Positions 51,975 through 60,551 of a DNA stretch of 64,000 bases are shown one piece after another (within the stretch, counting starts at the first letter, position 1; each line of letters begins with the position of its first letter). This DNA is from an uncultured Sediminibacterium sp. GTDB lineage: Bacteria; Bacteroidota; Bacteroidia; Chitinophagales; Chitinophagaceae. The notes under the pieces were generated by a model. It was not told the DNA's origin, did no database searches, and saw nothing but the letters and a program-made list of their open reading frames with translations. Made by a program: the position numbers and the translations under genes. The stretch covers positions 62,001-126,000 of the forward strand of contig NZ_CAMLMJ010000004.1 of assembly GCF_946481145.1 (NCBI RefSeq), written 5' to 3'.

Positions 51975-52553
51975 ATGAAGCAAAAAGTGTACATCATTTT
52001 ATGGATGACAATATTGAATGCTTATGATCTTATAAGTACTTATATCATGTCGCCAGACCTTTCCCTCGAAGGAAATTGGGTAGTACAGACATTCAACGGT
52101 GGCTGGTTATTGCTGATCACAGATTGCCTGGTATGGCAAGCATTGTATAGTATTCCTATATTTTATGCACTCAACCATACTTCCCATTCAACTTTAAAAA
52201 CGCAGAAAAAAATTATCCTATCCTGGTGCAAGTCAATATTTGCGGGATACCTGGTTATGAAATTGCTTATTGGAACAGACAATCTTTTATCAACTTATTG
52301 CGCTGCATATTTACGCGAACATGCACTATTAGATGTCCAGGTGAAACAGCATTTCTGCTGGAGTATCGATTTGCAATCCCCACCCTGGTTATCTATAAAA
52401 GGAAAGCTGGTGTATATCTATGGATTTATACCTCCACCAACTAAACATCTGTTCATGACAATCTTAATTGGATTAACTGTCTTAATTAAGACCATTTGCT
52501 TTTATTATTCATTCAAAACAAATGATACCAATCCAAACCCTATCAATACATAA
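51975..52553 (+). CDS. small multi-helix membrane protein (possible immunity or accessory factor)
   Basis: The 192-residue protein has about four hydrophobic segments (VYIILWMTILNAYDLISTYI, WLLLITDCLVWQALYSIPIF, SIFAGYLVMKLLIG, FMTILIGLTVLIKTICFYY). A polar loop of about 55 residues between the third and fourth holds three Cys. No family is recognised. Its place directly after the precursor peptides and before the adaptor is where immunity or maturation proteins usually lie (inference). The start at 51975 (MKQKVYII) is preferred over a frame beginning inside peptide 2. It overlaps the adaptor gene by 32 bases. Confidence 0.6.
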   Translation: MKQKVYIILWMTILNAYDLISTYIMSPDLSLEGNWVVQTFNGGWLLLITDCLVWQALYSIPIFYALNHTSHSTLKTQKKIILSWCKSIFAGYLVMKLLIGTDNLLSTYCAAYLREHALLDVQVKQHFCWSIDLQSPPWLSIKGKLVYIYGFIPPPTKHLFMTILIGLTVLIKTICFYYSFKTNDTNPNPINT

Positions 52554-53679
52554 TCATCAACCGACCCTATGGAAAAAAAGCAAGGCCATTTATTTAGTCA
52601 CACTTACACTGGTAGTCTCTGCTATTGGCTCCCTTCCATTTATCAAAACAACTATATCCATAAAAAGTACTGGCATCATACGACCTCAAACAGAAAGAAC
52701 AGATATAAAGCCTTCTATCGGCGGCATACTCGAATCAATACTAATCAAAGAAGGAGATTTTATTCAAAAAGGGCAGTTGCTTGCAGTTATAGAGGATCGA
52801 ACTACTACTCCCAAGATAATCCTGAATCATTATGAACAAAAACAACGACAGGATTTCATTGCGGACCTAACCAAACTCACCGGCAAGGAAATCATTGAAC
52901 CATCAGCATTACAAACACCCCTGTATCGACTAGAGCTAAGCCGGTTTCTGGCACAGTTTGCGGAAAAGGAAGATGATATAAATAAATTAAAAAAGGAACT
53001 GTAAATAAATTACACCTTACTATCAAGCAAAGCAATAGCCCCGAAAGAATATTTCGATAAAGAAAAAGAAATTCAAAAACGCAGATCCGAATTTGAAGTC
53101 TTTCAGTTTAATCAGCAATCGAACTGGCAACAAGAACTTAACCGCTACAAACAGGAGCTTTCACAAATTCAGGTTCAAATGCATGTTCTTGAAACAGAAA
53201 AACAACAACACAAAATATATGCCCCACTGAGTGGTATTGTACAAAATAGCCAGCATCACTATATTGGAAGGTATATACAGGCTGGGGAATCATTATGTAC
53301 CATTTCACCTGAAACTGAATTAGTGGCAGAATGCCCGATTAGTGCATCAAGAATCGGCTTAATACAAATGCATCAAAAAGTCCAGTTTCAGATAGATGCA
53401 TTCGACTACAACTACTTTGGTATACTAACAGGAAAAGTAGTATCCATAGACAACGACTTCAGTATAATAGACAATAAACCCATTTTCAAAGTCAGGTGCA
53501 GTTTCAACCAAAAGCAATTATTACTAAAAAATGGATATAGGGGTATGCTGAAAAAAGGGTTGACGTTGCAAGCGAGATTTATAGTAACAGAGCGAACAGT
53601 TTGGCAACTGCTTTTCGATCAAATCGACAACTGGCTTAATCCAACAGCCCCTACCCTTTTTGAACCTACAGCACCATGA
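52522..53679 (+). pseudogene. HlyD-type membrane fusion protein interrupted by an in-frame TAA
   Basis: The adaptor of the peptide exporter would be 385 residues long. The N-terminal part has one membrane helix (IYLVTLTLVVSAIGSLPFI) and the lipoyl half GGILESILIKEGDFIQKGQL. After KLKKEL at codon 160 there is a TAA (53002-53004). The same frame then continues without a shift (INYTLLSSKAIAPKEYF) through a coiled coil to the second lipoyl half KIYAPLSGIVQNSQHHYIG and the barrel domain. A single base change would restore it. An ATG at 53179 could restart only the C-terminal half. Its end overlaps the exporter gene by four bases. Confidence 0.8.
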
Positions 53680-55841
53680 GTACCCGTAACATTCGCATAA
53701 AACAAAGAGATATCACTGATTGTGGTGCAGCATGTCTGGCTTCGATTGCCCGATATTACCATCACAACATTCCTGTAAGCCGTATCAGACAATATGCAGG
53801 GACAGACAAAAAAGGTACCAACGTACTCGGACTAATAGAAGCAGCAGAAAAAATGGGCTTCCAGGCAAAAGGTGCTAAAGGTCATTCGGAAAGCCTTGCA
53901 AAGATTCCGCTCCCTGCCATTGCGCATCTGGTATTAAAAGATGGATTACACCATTATGTGGTAATTTATAAAGCCAAGGTCAGTAAGATTTTTTATATGG
54001 ATCCTGCCGATGGATTATTGCATAAAGTTACAATAGATAAATTTCAGGAATCCTGGAGTGGTGTGATAGTGCTCATGTTACCAGACCAAAACTTTATAAG
54101 TAACGACAGACAAAAAAGTACATTGAGAAAATGCTGGGAACTTATCAGACCACATCGTTTCATCATGATACAGGCACTTATAGGTGCCGTTATTTATACC
54201 ATACTCGGTCTTTCGACATCCATCTATCTTCAGAAAATTATCGACCATGTACTGGTTGAAGGAAATCTAAGACTGTTAAACCTACTTAGCCTGGCAATGG
54301 TATTTATCCTGATATTTCAACTGATTATCGGAGGCTACAAAACAGTTTTTGGACTACGCACGGGACAATTGATTGATGCGAGGTTGATACTGGGCTATTA
54401 TAAACACTTGTTATCACTACCCCAGCGTTTTTTCGACACCATGCGTATCGGTGAAATCATTAGTCGGGTAAATGATGCGGTAAAAATCAGGGAATTCATC
54501 AATAGTGTAGCGCTGAATATTGTAGTAAATGGACTTATCATTCTATTCAGTTTGGCCGTTATGTTTATTTATTATTGGAAACTGGCTTTACTAATGCTTG
54601 CCATTATCCCTATTTACCTGATCTTCTATTTTATCAGCAATCAGGTAAATAAAAAATGGCAAAGAAAACTAATGGAAGAAGCTGCCGCATTGGAGTCGCA
54701 ACTGGTAGAAAGCATGAATGCTATTGGAACCATTAAACAATTCGGACTCGAAGATGTGACGCATGATAAAACTTCGGAACGATTTTTCCAATTACTACAA
54801 AGTGTATATAATAGCAGTATTTATAGCATATACATTGGAACGGGTACGGAATTTTTTACGCGCATATTCACCATTGGCCTGCTGTGGACCGGAAGTTATT
54901 ATGTAATTAGTCATGAACTTTCACCTGGGGAACTTTTATCTTTTTACGCTTTAATCGGGTACTTCACCGGACCTGCATCTGCTCTGATTGGTGCAAATAA
55001 ACAAATACAGGATGCTTTAATAGCAGCCGATCGACTATTTGAAATCATTGACCTGGAAACTGAACAACAAAAAAACACTGCCATTCAGTTCAACCGCAAT
55101 CAGATTGCCAATATCCATTTCAAGAATATTTATTTCAGGTACGGTACAAGATCGGTGGTATTTGAAGGCTTTAACCTGGAAATCATAAAAGGGCAATCCA
55201 CAGCAATTGTCGGAGAAACAGGAAGCGGAAAATCAACACTGTCTGCATTATTGCAAAATATATACCCAATAAAATCGGGCAATATTTTTATCGGTAATAT
55301 CGATATTCAGAACATCAGCAATCATACATTGAGAAAATTAATTGCCGTTGTTCCACAGCAAATTGACCTATTCAATGGAACTGTTATAGATAATATTGCT
55401 ATCGGAGATTCGTCTCCCGATTTAGCCCGCGTTGTTCAATTATGTGAACTGCTGGGAATACATCAATTTATCACGCAATTAAAAGATGGATATTTCTGTA
55501 CACTGAATGAACAGGGGAATAATTTATCTGGCGGACAAAGGCAGCGTTTAGCGATAGCCAGGGCTTTGTACAGAGATCCGGAAATTTTGATTCTTGATGA
55601 AGCTACCAGTAATCTCGATCCTATAAGTGAACAACAGGTACAGGATACACTTCAATGGTTTCAGTTACAAGGGAAAACGATCATCATTATTGCACATCGT
55701 TTATCTACAGTCAGAAACTGTAATTCCATCGTTGTTTTGCAAAATGGCAAGCTTGTTGAACAAGGATCGCATGAAGTATTAATGAGCAAAAAAGAATACT
55801 ATTATCGTCTTTGGCAGCAGTTTCATGGTCGTATATTGTAA
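53676..55841 (+). CDS. peptidase-containing ABC exporter (C39-TMD-ATPase)
   Basis: At 721 residues this is a bacteriocin-type PCAT. The C39 peptidase domain (residues 1-150) has Gln10 and Cys16 in KQRDITDCGAACLA, His93 in LHHYVV and Asp109 in FYMDPADG. Six membrane helices follow (about 165-450). The ATPase carries GETGSGKST, the signature NNLSGGQRQRLAIARAL and LILDEATSNLDP. Such proteins cut double-glycine leaders and export the core with an HlyD adaptor. The two upstream precursor peptides are the natural substrates. All catalytic residues are intact. Confidence 0.94.
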   Translation: MSTRNIRIKQRDITDCGAACLASIARYYHHNIPVSRIRQYAGTDKKGTNVLGLIEAAEKMGFQAKGAKGHSESLAKIPLPAIAHLVLKDGLHHYVVIYKAKVSKIFYMDPADGLLHKVTIDKFQESWSGVIVLMLPDQNFISNDRQKSTLRKCWELIRPHRFIMIQALIGAVIYTILGLSTSIYLQKIIDHVLVEGNLRLLNLLSLAMVFILIFQLIIGGYKTVFGLRTGQLIDARLILGYYKHLLSLPQRFFDTMRIGEIISRVNDAVKIREFINSVALNIVVNGLIILFSLAVMFIYYWKLALLMLAIIPIYLIFYFISNQVNKKWQRKLMEEAAALESQLVESMNAIGTIKQFGLEDVTHDKTSERFFQLLQSVYNSSIYSIYIGTGTEFFTRIFTIGLLWTGSYYVISHELSPGELLSFYALIGYFTGPASALIGANKQIQDALIAADRLFEIIDLETEQQKNTAIQFNRNQIANIHFKNIYFRYGTRSVVFEGFNLEIIKGQSTAIVGETGSGKSTLSALLQNIYPIKSGNIFIGNIDIQNISNHTLRKLIAVVPQQIDLFNGTVIDNIAIGDSSPDLARVVQLCELLGIHQFITQLKDGYFCTLNEQGNNLSGGQRQRLAIARALYRDPEILILDEATSNLDPISEQQVQDTLQWFQLQGKTIIIIAHRLSTVRNCNSIVVLQNGKLVEQGSHEVLMSKKEYYYRLWQQFHGRIL

Positions 55842-55876
55842 TACTTCCTCAACTCGTTCCACATTATAAAAACAGA

Positions 55877-55900
55877 AATCCCGCCATAATTGACGGGATT
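55877..55900. terminator. hairpin after the exporter gene
   Basis: AATCCCGCCA faces TGACGGGATT with one mismatch around TAAT. There is no strong T-run, so it is a weak rho-independent or stem-only terminator between the convergent exporter and pckA genes. Confidence 0.6.
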
Positions 55901-55938
55901 CCATTCAAACAGACAAAGCAATCGAAGAGACCAAGTTG

Positions 55939-55957
55939 ATATCGCCTAAGGCGATAT
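55939..55957. terminator. second hairpin, pckA side
   Basis: ATATCGCC and GGCGATAT pair perfectly around TAA, nine bases beyond the pckA stop codon. Confidence 0.55.
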
Positions 55958-55965
55958 ATAATCAG

Positions 55966-57570
55966 TTAAACATTAGGGGCTGCCTGCAAAATTTCTTCGC
56001 TAACACCAGCAGCGTATTTTGAAAAATTATTAATGAACTGTTGTGCCAGATCTTTTGCCTTTTCATCATAAGCATCTTTATCTGCCCAGGTATTTCTTGG
56101 GTTTAATATTTCCTCAGGTGCTCCAGGACAAGTTTTTGGCATCATCATTCCGAAAATCGGATGTGCTTCAAATGCTACATTATCCAGTTCACCTTTTAAT
56201 GCAGCAGTAATCATCGCACGGGTATAACTTAGTTTCATCCTGCTTCCAACTCCATAGGAACCACCGCTCCATCCGGTATTAATCATCCAAACATTTACAT
56301 CATGCTCACGCATTTTTTGTCCAAGCATCTCTGCATATTTACCAGGATGTAATGGCAGGAATGGTGCACCAAAGCAGGCACTAAAGGTTGATTTCGGTTC
56401 GGTTACACCAGCTTCCGTACCCGCAACCTTAGCAGTATAACCACTGATGAACTGGTACATAGCCTGACCAGGTGTTAAGCGGCTGATGGGAGGAAATACC
56501 CCATAAGCATCGCAGGTAAGGAAAAATATATTCTTAGGTAACCCTCCAATACTTGGCGAAGCAGCATTGCTGATAAAATGCAATGGATAACTTACCCTGG
56601 TATTTTCCGTAATTTTTTTACTTGAAAAATCAATCTGGTTTGTACCTGCTACAAATCCAATATTCTCCACCAATGCACCCGGACGAATCGCATGAAATAT
56701 TTCCGGCTCTTTATCTTCACTTAAATCAATGGTCTTGGCATAACACCCACCTTCAAAATTAAAGACACTATTGGCTGTCCACCCATGCTCATCATCTCCA
56801 ATCAGTTTACGATTAGGATCTGCACTTAAGGTTGTTTTGCCAGTACCACTAAGCCCAAAGAAAATGGCAACATCACCAGCTTCACCCATATTGGCACTGC
56901 AATGCATGCTCAATACATTTTTTTCCTGTGGCAATACATAATTGAGAATAGTAAAAATACCCTTCTTCATTTCACCTGTATAGCCAGTACCGCCGATGAG
57001 AATGGTTTTATGGGTAAAAGAAACAATCGCAAAATTATGTTGTCTGGTTCCGTCAACAGCAGGATCCGCTTTAAAACCGGGTGCCTGTATGATATGCCAT
57101 TCAGGCGCAAATTGATCCAGTTCCTGCTCCGTTGGACGAAGGAACATATTGTAAGCAAATAAATTGCTCCAGGGGTTTTCATTAATCACACGAATATTTA
57201 CCCGGTAAGCAGGGTCCGCACAGGCATAAGCATCTCTGATCCAAAGATCTTCCCTGCCATTCAGGTACTGTAACATTTTATCCCTGAGCTGAAAGAAATA
57301 TTTTTCTTCAATCGGAATATTAAAATTATTCCAGTGAACCGTATCAGCCGTAATAACATCTTTTACGATGAATTTGTCTTGCGGCGAACGACCGGTAAAT
57401 TCTCCCGTTTCAACACACAAGGCACCCGTATCATTTAACGTGCCTTGACTGCGAAGCAAGGTTTGCTCGGTTAACAGTTCCGGACTTAATTGATAATGAA
57501 CATTTTGCATTGGTTTTAATCCCAACGCAACTAATTGCTGAAGATTTAGCTGGGTCATAGATTCAGTCAT
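55966..57570 (-). CDS. pckA: phosphoenolpyruvate carboxykinase (ATP)
   Basis: The 534-residue enzyme is the ATP-type PEPCK. It has TGRSPQDKFIVKD near the N-terminus, the Walker A loop IFFGLSGTGKTTLSADPNR, IGDDEHGWTANSVFNFEGGC, and late NTGWSGGSYGVGSRM. It converts oxaloacetate and ATP to PEP and CO2 in gluconeogenesis. The start is set at 57570 (MTESMTQLN); an in-frame ATG at 57558 is also possible. A perfect Bacteroidota promoter lies just upstream. Confidence 0.95.
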   Translation of the reverse strand: MTESMTQLNLQQLVALGLKPMQNVHYQLSPELLTEQTLLRSQGTLNDTGALCVETGEFTGRSPQDKFIVKDVITADTVHWNNFNIPIEEKYFFQLRDKMLQYLNGREDLWIRDAYACADPAYRVNIRVINENPWSNLFAYNMFLRPTEQELDQFAPEWHIIQAPGFKADPAVDGTRQHNFAIVSFTHKTILIGGTGYTGEMKKGIFTILNYVLPQEKNVLSMHCSANMGEAGDVAIFFGLSGTGKTTLSADPNRKLIGDDEHGWTANSVFNFEGGCYAKTIDLSEDKEPEIFHAIRPGALVENIGFVAGTNQIDFSSKKITENTRVSYPLHFISNAASPSIGGLPKNIFFLTCDAYGVFPPISRLTPGQAMYQFISGYTAKVAGTEAGVTEPKSTFSACFGAPFLPLHPGKYAEMLGQKMREHDVNVWMINTGWSGGSYGVGSRMKLSYTRAMITAALKGELDNVAFEAHPIFGMMMPKTCPGAPEEILNPRNTWADKDAYDEKAKDLAQQFINNFSKYAAGVSEEILQAAPNV

Positions 57571-57596
57571 ATACGAACAATCGTTAGTTAGTAAGG

Positions 57597-57625
57597 CAAA
57601 AATACTGGATAAACCTATTCCCAAA
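57597..57625 (-). promoter_or_regulatory. Bacteroidota-type promoter for pckA
   Basis: On the minus strand TTTG (57625-57622) and TATTTTTG (57604-57597) are 17 bases apart, matching TTTG-N17-TAnnTTTG. The pckA start is 26 bases further on. Confidence 0.7.
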
Positions 57626-57829
57626 ATATTTTATGTAAGTTCTACACGTTGCTATTTCTTAAGCTTATCGTTAAAATTTTGATGGATATTCAAAAAACAG
57701 AACATCCCTTCCTAAAATGCCTAAATGTCTGCTGCTAAAATTGAAGTTTTTATAAAAATTTCTTCTAAAAACGCAAAATCCTGCACTTGTCTCCCCTCCA
57801 ACAAGTATTTTTACCAAAATTATTAGTGT

Positions 57830-59242
57830 ATGTCGGCAGCGGGAACCCTTAGTAAGGAACATATCCAGCAATTCAAAACAATATTGGGCGATGCATATGT
57901 ATTGGCAGATGAAGAAAACCTGAACCATTACGGGCACGATGAAACCGAGCATTTATTATACCTGCCGGAAGTAGTGATAAAACCACGTACTGCTGAGGAA
58001 ATTTCGGCTATCATGAAAATCTGTAATAAAGACCTCATTCCGGTAACCCCAAGAGGAGCCGGAACTGGTTTAAGTGGCGGTGCACTGCCACACTTAGGAG
58101 GTGTATTATTATCTACAGAGAGAATGAACAGTATACTTTCAATTGATGAACGTAACCTGCAGGTAATAACAGAGCCAGGCGTAATTACAGAAGTATTGCA
58201 AAATGCTGTGAAAGAAAAGGGCCTTTTTTACCCTCCTGATCCGAGTAGCAGAGGAAGTTGTTTTATTGGTGGAAATATTGCCGAAAACAGTGGCGGACCT
58301 AAAGCTGTAAAATATGGCGTGGTAAAAGATTATGTACTAAACCTCGAAGTTGTATTACCTAATGGAGAAATCATCTGGACCGGCGCCAATGTATTGAAAA
58401 ACTCTACTGGTTATAACCTTACACAACTGGTAGTGGGTAGTGAGGGTACACTTGGCATTGTTACCAAAATTGTACTCAAGCTAATTCCTTTTCCAAAATA
58501 TGATTTACTGATGCTGGTTCCTTTTGCTTCATTGGAAAAAGCAAGTGAAGCAGTAAGTGCCATATTCAGAGCGGGTTTTGTGCCTAGTGCATTGGAATTG
58601 GTGGAGATTGATGCTTTGAAAATTGTCAGCAAAATGGTTGACAGTACAGCCGTGCCTGTAGACGACAGTATTGCAGCCCACCTGATTATCGAAGTAGATG
58701 GCAATAATATGGAGGTATTGATGAGTGAGATGGAATCGATTGCTGAATTACTTACTGGCTTTGAAGCAGGCGAGGTATTTTTTGCCGATGATGCACAACA
58801 GAAAGCAGAGCTCTGGAAATTGCGCCGCCGTGTTGCCGAAGCAGTAAAAACAAGTGGTTATACAATTGAAGAAGATACGGTTGTACCAAGGGCCGAATTA
58901 CCTGCTTTGATAAAAGGAGTAAAAGCACTCGGCAAACAATATGGCTTTCATGCGGTTTGTTATGGTCATGCAGGAGATGGTAATTTACATATCCGCATCA
59001 ACCACCCTACTATTAAAAACAGCCATGGTAACGCTGAAATGACTGAAGCCCTGAGAGCATTATTTGAACTGGTGAAAAGTTTGGGAGGCACCATTAGCGG
59101 GGAGCATGGTATTGGTCTTATTCAGAAGCCTTATATGACAACAGTATTCCGCGATGCTAATCTGTTCATTATGCGCGAAATAAAGAAAGCATTTGACCCT
59201 AACAATATTTTAAATGCGGGTAAAATATTCGATCTCAAATGA
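57830..59242 (+). CDS. glcD: FAD-linked oxidase, GlcD/D-lactate dehydrogenase type
   Basis: The 470-residue protein has an N-terminal PCMH-type FAD domain (VTPRGAGTGLSGGALPHLGG, GGNIAENSGGPKAVKYGVVK, LTQLVVGSEGTLGIVTKI). A C-terminal FAD-oxidase cap follows with CYGHAGDGNLHIRINHP and GGTISGEHGIGLIQKPYM. It oxidises glycolate or D-lactate. No GlcE or GlcF partner is next to it, so a stand-alone D-2-hydroxyacid dehydrogenase is equally possible. It is divergent from pckA. Confidence 0.9.
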   Translation: MSAAGTLSKEHIQQFKTILGDAYVLADEENLNHYGHDETEHLLYLPEVVIKPRTAEEISAIMKICNKDLIPVTPRGAGTGLSGGALPHLGGVLLSTERMNSILSIDERNLQVITEPGVITEVLQNAVKEKGLFYPPDPSSRGSCFIGGNIAENSGGPKAVKYGVVKDYVLNLEVVLPNGEIIWTGANVLKNSTGYNLTQLVVGSEGTLGIVTKIVLKLIPFPKYDLLMLVPFASLEKASEAVSAIFRAGFVPSALELVEIDALKIVSKMVDSTAVPVDDSIAAHLIIEVDGNNMEVLMSEMESIAELLTGFEAGEVFFADDAQQKAELWKLRRRVAEAVKTSGYTIEEDTVVPRAELPALIKGVKALGKQYGFHAVCYGHAGDGNLHIRINHPTIKNSHGNAEMTEALRALFELVKSLGGTISGEHGIGLIQKPYMTTVFRDANLFIMREIKKAFDPNNILNAGKIFDLK

Positions 59243-59246
59243 AACG

Positions 59247-59254
59247 TACATTTG
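59247..59254 (+). promoter_or_regulatory. TAnnTTTG -7 element before the outer-membrane protein gene
   Basis: TACATTTG matches the Bacteroidota -7 consensus exactly and ends 18 bases before the ATG at 59272. No clear -33 partner is visible. Confidence 0.45.
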
Positions 59255-59271
59255 CATAAACACCAGTGACT

Positions 59272-59868
59272 ATGAAAAAAAGCGTTTTATCGACTTTTCT
59301 AATACTGTTTACCACCATGCTGTTTGCCCAGCAATCTGAAACAGATGATCAGCCAAAGGGTTTTAAGCGAGAAAATATGTTTTTTGGATCTAGCTTAAAC
59401 CTTTCGCTTGGCAATCGCTTTTTTAATATTGGTGTAAACCCGGAACTGGGTTATAGTTTGAACAAATGGCTCGATGCAGGTGTATCGTTAAACATTAACT
59501 ATTTCTCACAAAATGCATCGGATTTCAGCAACACCCGTTTTCGCAATTTCAATTATGGTGCCGGTACTTTTTTCCGCATCTGGCCGGTGAATTTCTTACA
59601 CCTGCAAGTGCAACCGGAATACAACTGGATTAATTCTTCTCAAAAGAATGTGATTACCAATCAAACAGCCCGTTATAACTATAATGCAGAAAGCCTGCTT
59701 GTAGGTATTGGTTATGGTAACAGGGTTGTTGGTGGGCAATACTCCTATGTTACCCTGATGATTGATGTGCTGCAAAATATCAATTCACCGTACCGTGATC
59801 AGTTCAATGATCCTTTGCCTGTTTTCAGGGCGGGATTTGGCATGTACCTTAACCGAAAAAAGCGATAG
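59272..59868 (+). CDS. outer-membrane beta-barrel protein
   Basis: This 198-residue protein has a signal peptide (KKSVLSTFLILFTTMLFAQQ). About eight amphipathic strands with aromatic ends follow (LSLGNRFFNIGVNPELGYSL, WLDAGVSLNINYFSQNASDF, LHLQVQPEYNWINSS, VFRAGFGMYLNRKKR). It looks like a small outer-membrane barrel of the OmpA-transmembrane or DUF6089 type, common in Bacteroidota. The cargo or role is unknown. Its 3' end overlaps the convergent LOG-family gene by 20 bases. Confidence 0.7.
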   Translation: MKKSVLSTFLILFTTMLFAQQSETDDQPKGFKRENMFFGSSLNLSLGNRFFNIGVNPELGYSLNKWLDAGVSLNINYFSQNASDFSNTRFRNFNYGAGTFFRIWPVNFLHLQVQPEYNWINSSQKNVITNQTARYNYNAESLLVGIGYGNRVVGGQYSYVTLMIDVLQNINSPYRDQFNDPLPVFRAGFGMYLNRKKR

Positions 59869-60388
59869 CTTCTTCGGCTGAAGCTGCCACGATTAGGCGG
59901 TCTTGCCAGTTTTCATATAAAAAACCTTCCTGTGCCATCTGCTCAATATGTGCCACAAGATGCTGATAATATCCTGCTGTATTCAGCAGGATAATTTTTT
60001 TATTGTGGATATTAAGCGTATTCCAGGTAAGCATTTCAAACAATTCATCAAGTGTACCATTTCCCCCTGGTAATACAATCGCAGCGTCACACAATTCATA
60101 CATCATCTTCTTGCGGATATGCATGTCTTTTACAACATGTAATTCAGTAATGCCTTCATGTTGATGCTCCCATTCTAATAATATTTCGGGTATCACGCCT
60201 ATTACTTTTCCTCCATGATCCATCACACCATTAGCCACTGCTCCCATTAGCCCCTTATTCCCGCCACCGTATATAAGTATGATACCTGATTCAGCAATCA
60301 GCTTTCCCAAGCGACTGGCATCAGCCTGAAAAAGTGGGTTATTTCCATTCTTTGAACCGCAAAAAACTGCAATACGCTTTAACTGCAT
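59849..60388 (-). CDS. LOG-family (TIGR00730) nucleotide phosphoribohydrolase
   Basis: The 179-residue protein has the Rossmann-like LOG fold. It opens RIAVFCGSKNG, has GGGNKGLMGAVANGVMDHGG, and the catalytic PGGNGTLDELFEMLTW (PGGxGTxxE). Family members split cytokinin riboside 5'-monophosphate or other purine monophosphates to free base and ribose phosphate. The physiological substrate in bacteria is often uncertain. The start is set at 60388 (MQLKRIAVFCG). Confidence 0.92.
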   Translation of the reverse strand: MQLKRIAVFCGSKNGNNPLFQADASRLGKLIAESGIILIYGGGNKGLMGAVANGVMDHGGKVIGVIPEILLEWEHQHEGITELHVVKDMHIRKKMMYELCDAAIVLPGGNGTLDELFEMLTWNTLNIHNKKIILLNTAGYYQHLVAHIEQMAQEGFLYENWQDRLIVAASAEEAIAFFG

Positions 60389-60551
60389 TAAGGTCAATTT
60401 ATGGCGCAATGTAAGCAGCTTTAAGATTACAAGCTAAAATAGCCGGTGTAAAAATTGTAAAGTTTTCGGTTTAAAATCCCGCAATAAACCGCAAAGTACC
60501 CCTATCTTTACCCTGAACGATTGATATTTCGCTACTAAATAATCTACTATT

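Noticed and set aside
52522..53679. Two separate adaptor genes instead of one broken gene
   Set aside because: The halves are in one frame with no indel, the intervening codons are coil sequence continuous with HlyD, and the second ATG (53179) is in the middle of the coil.
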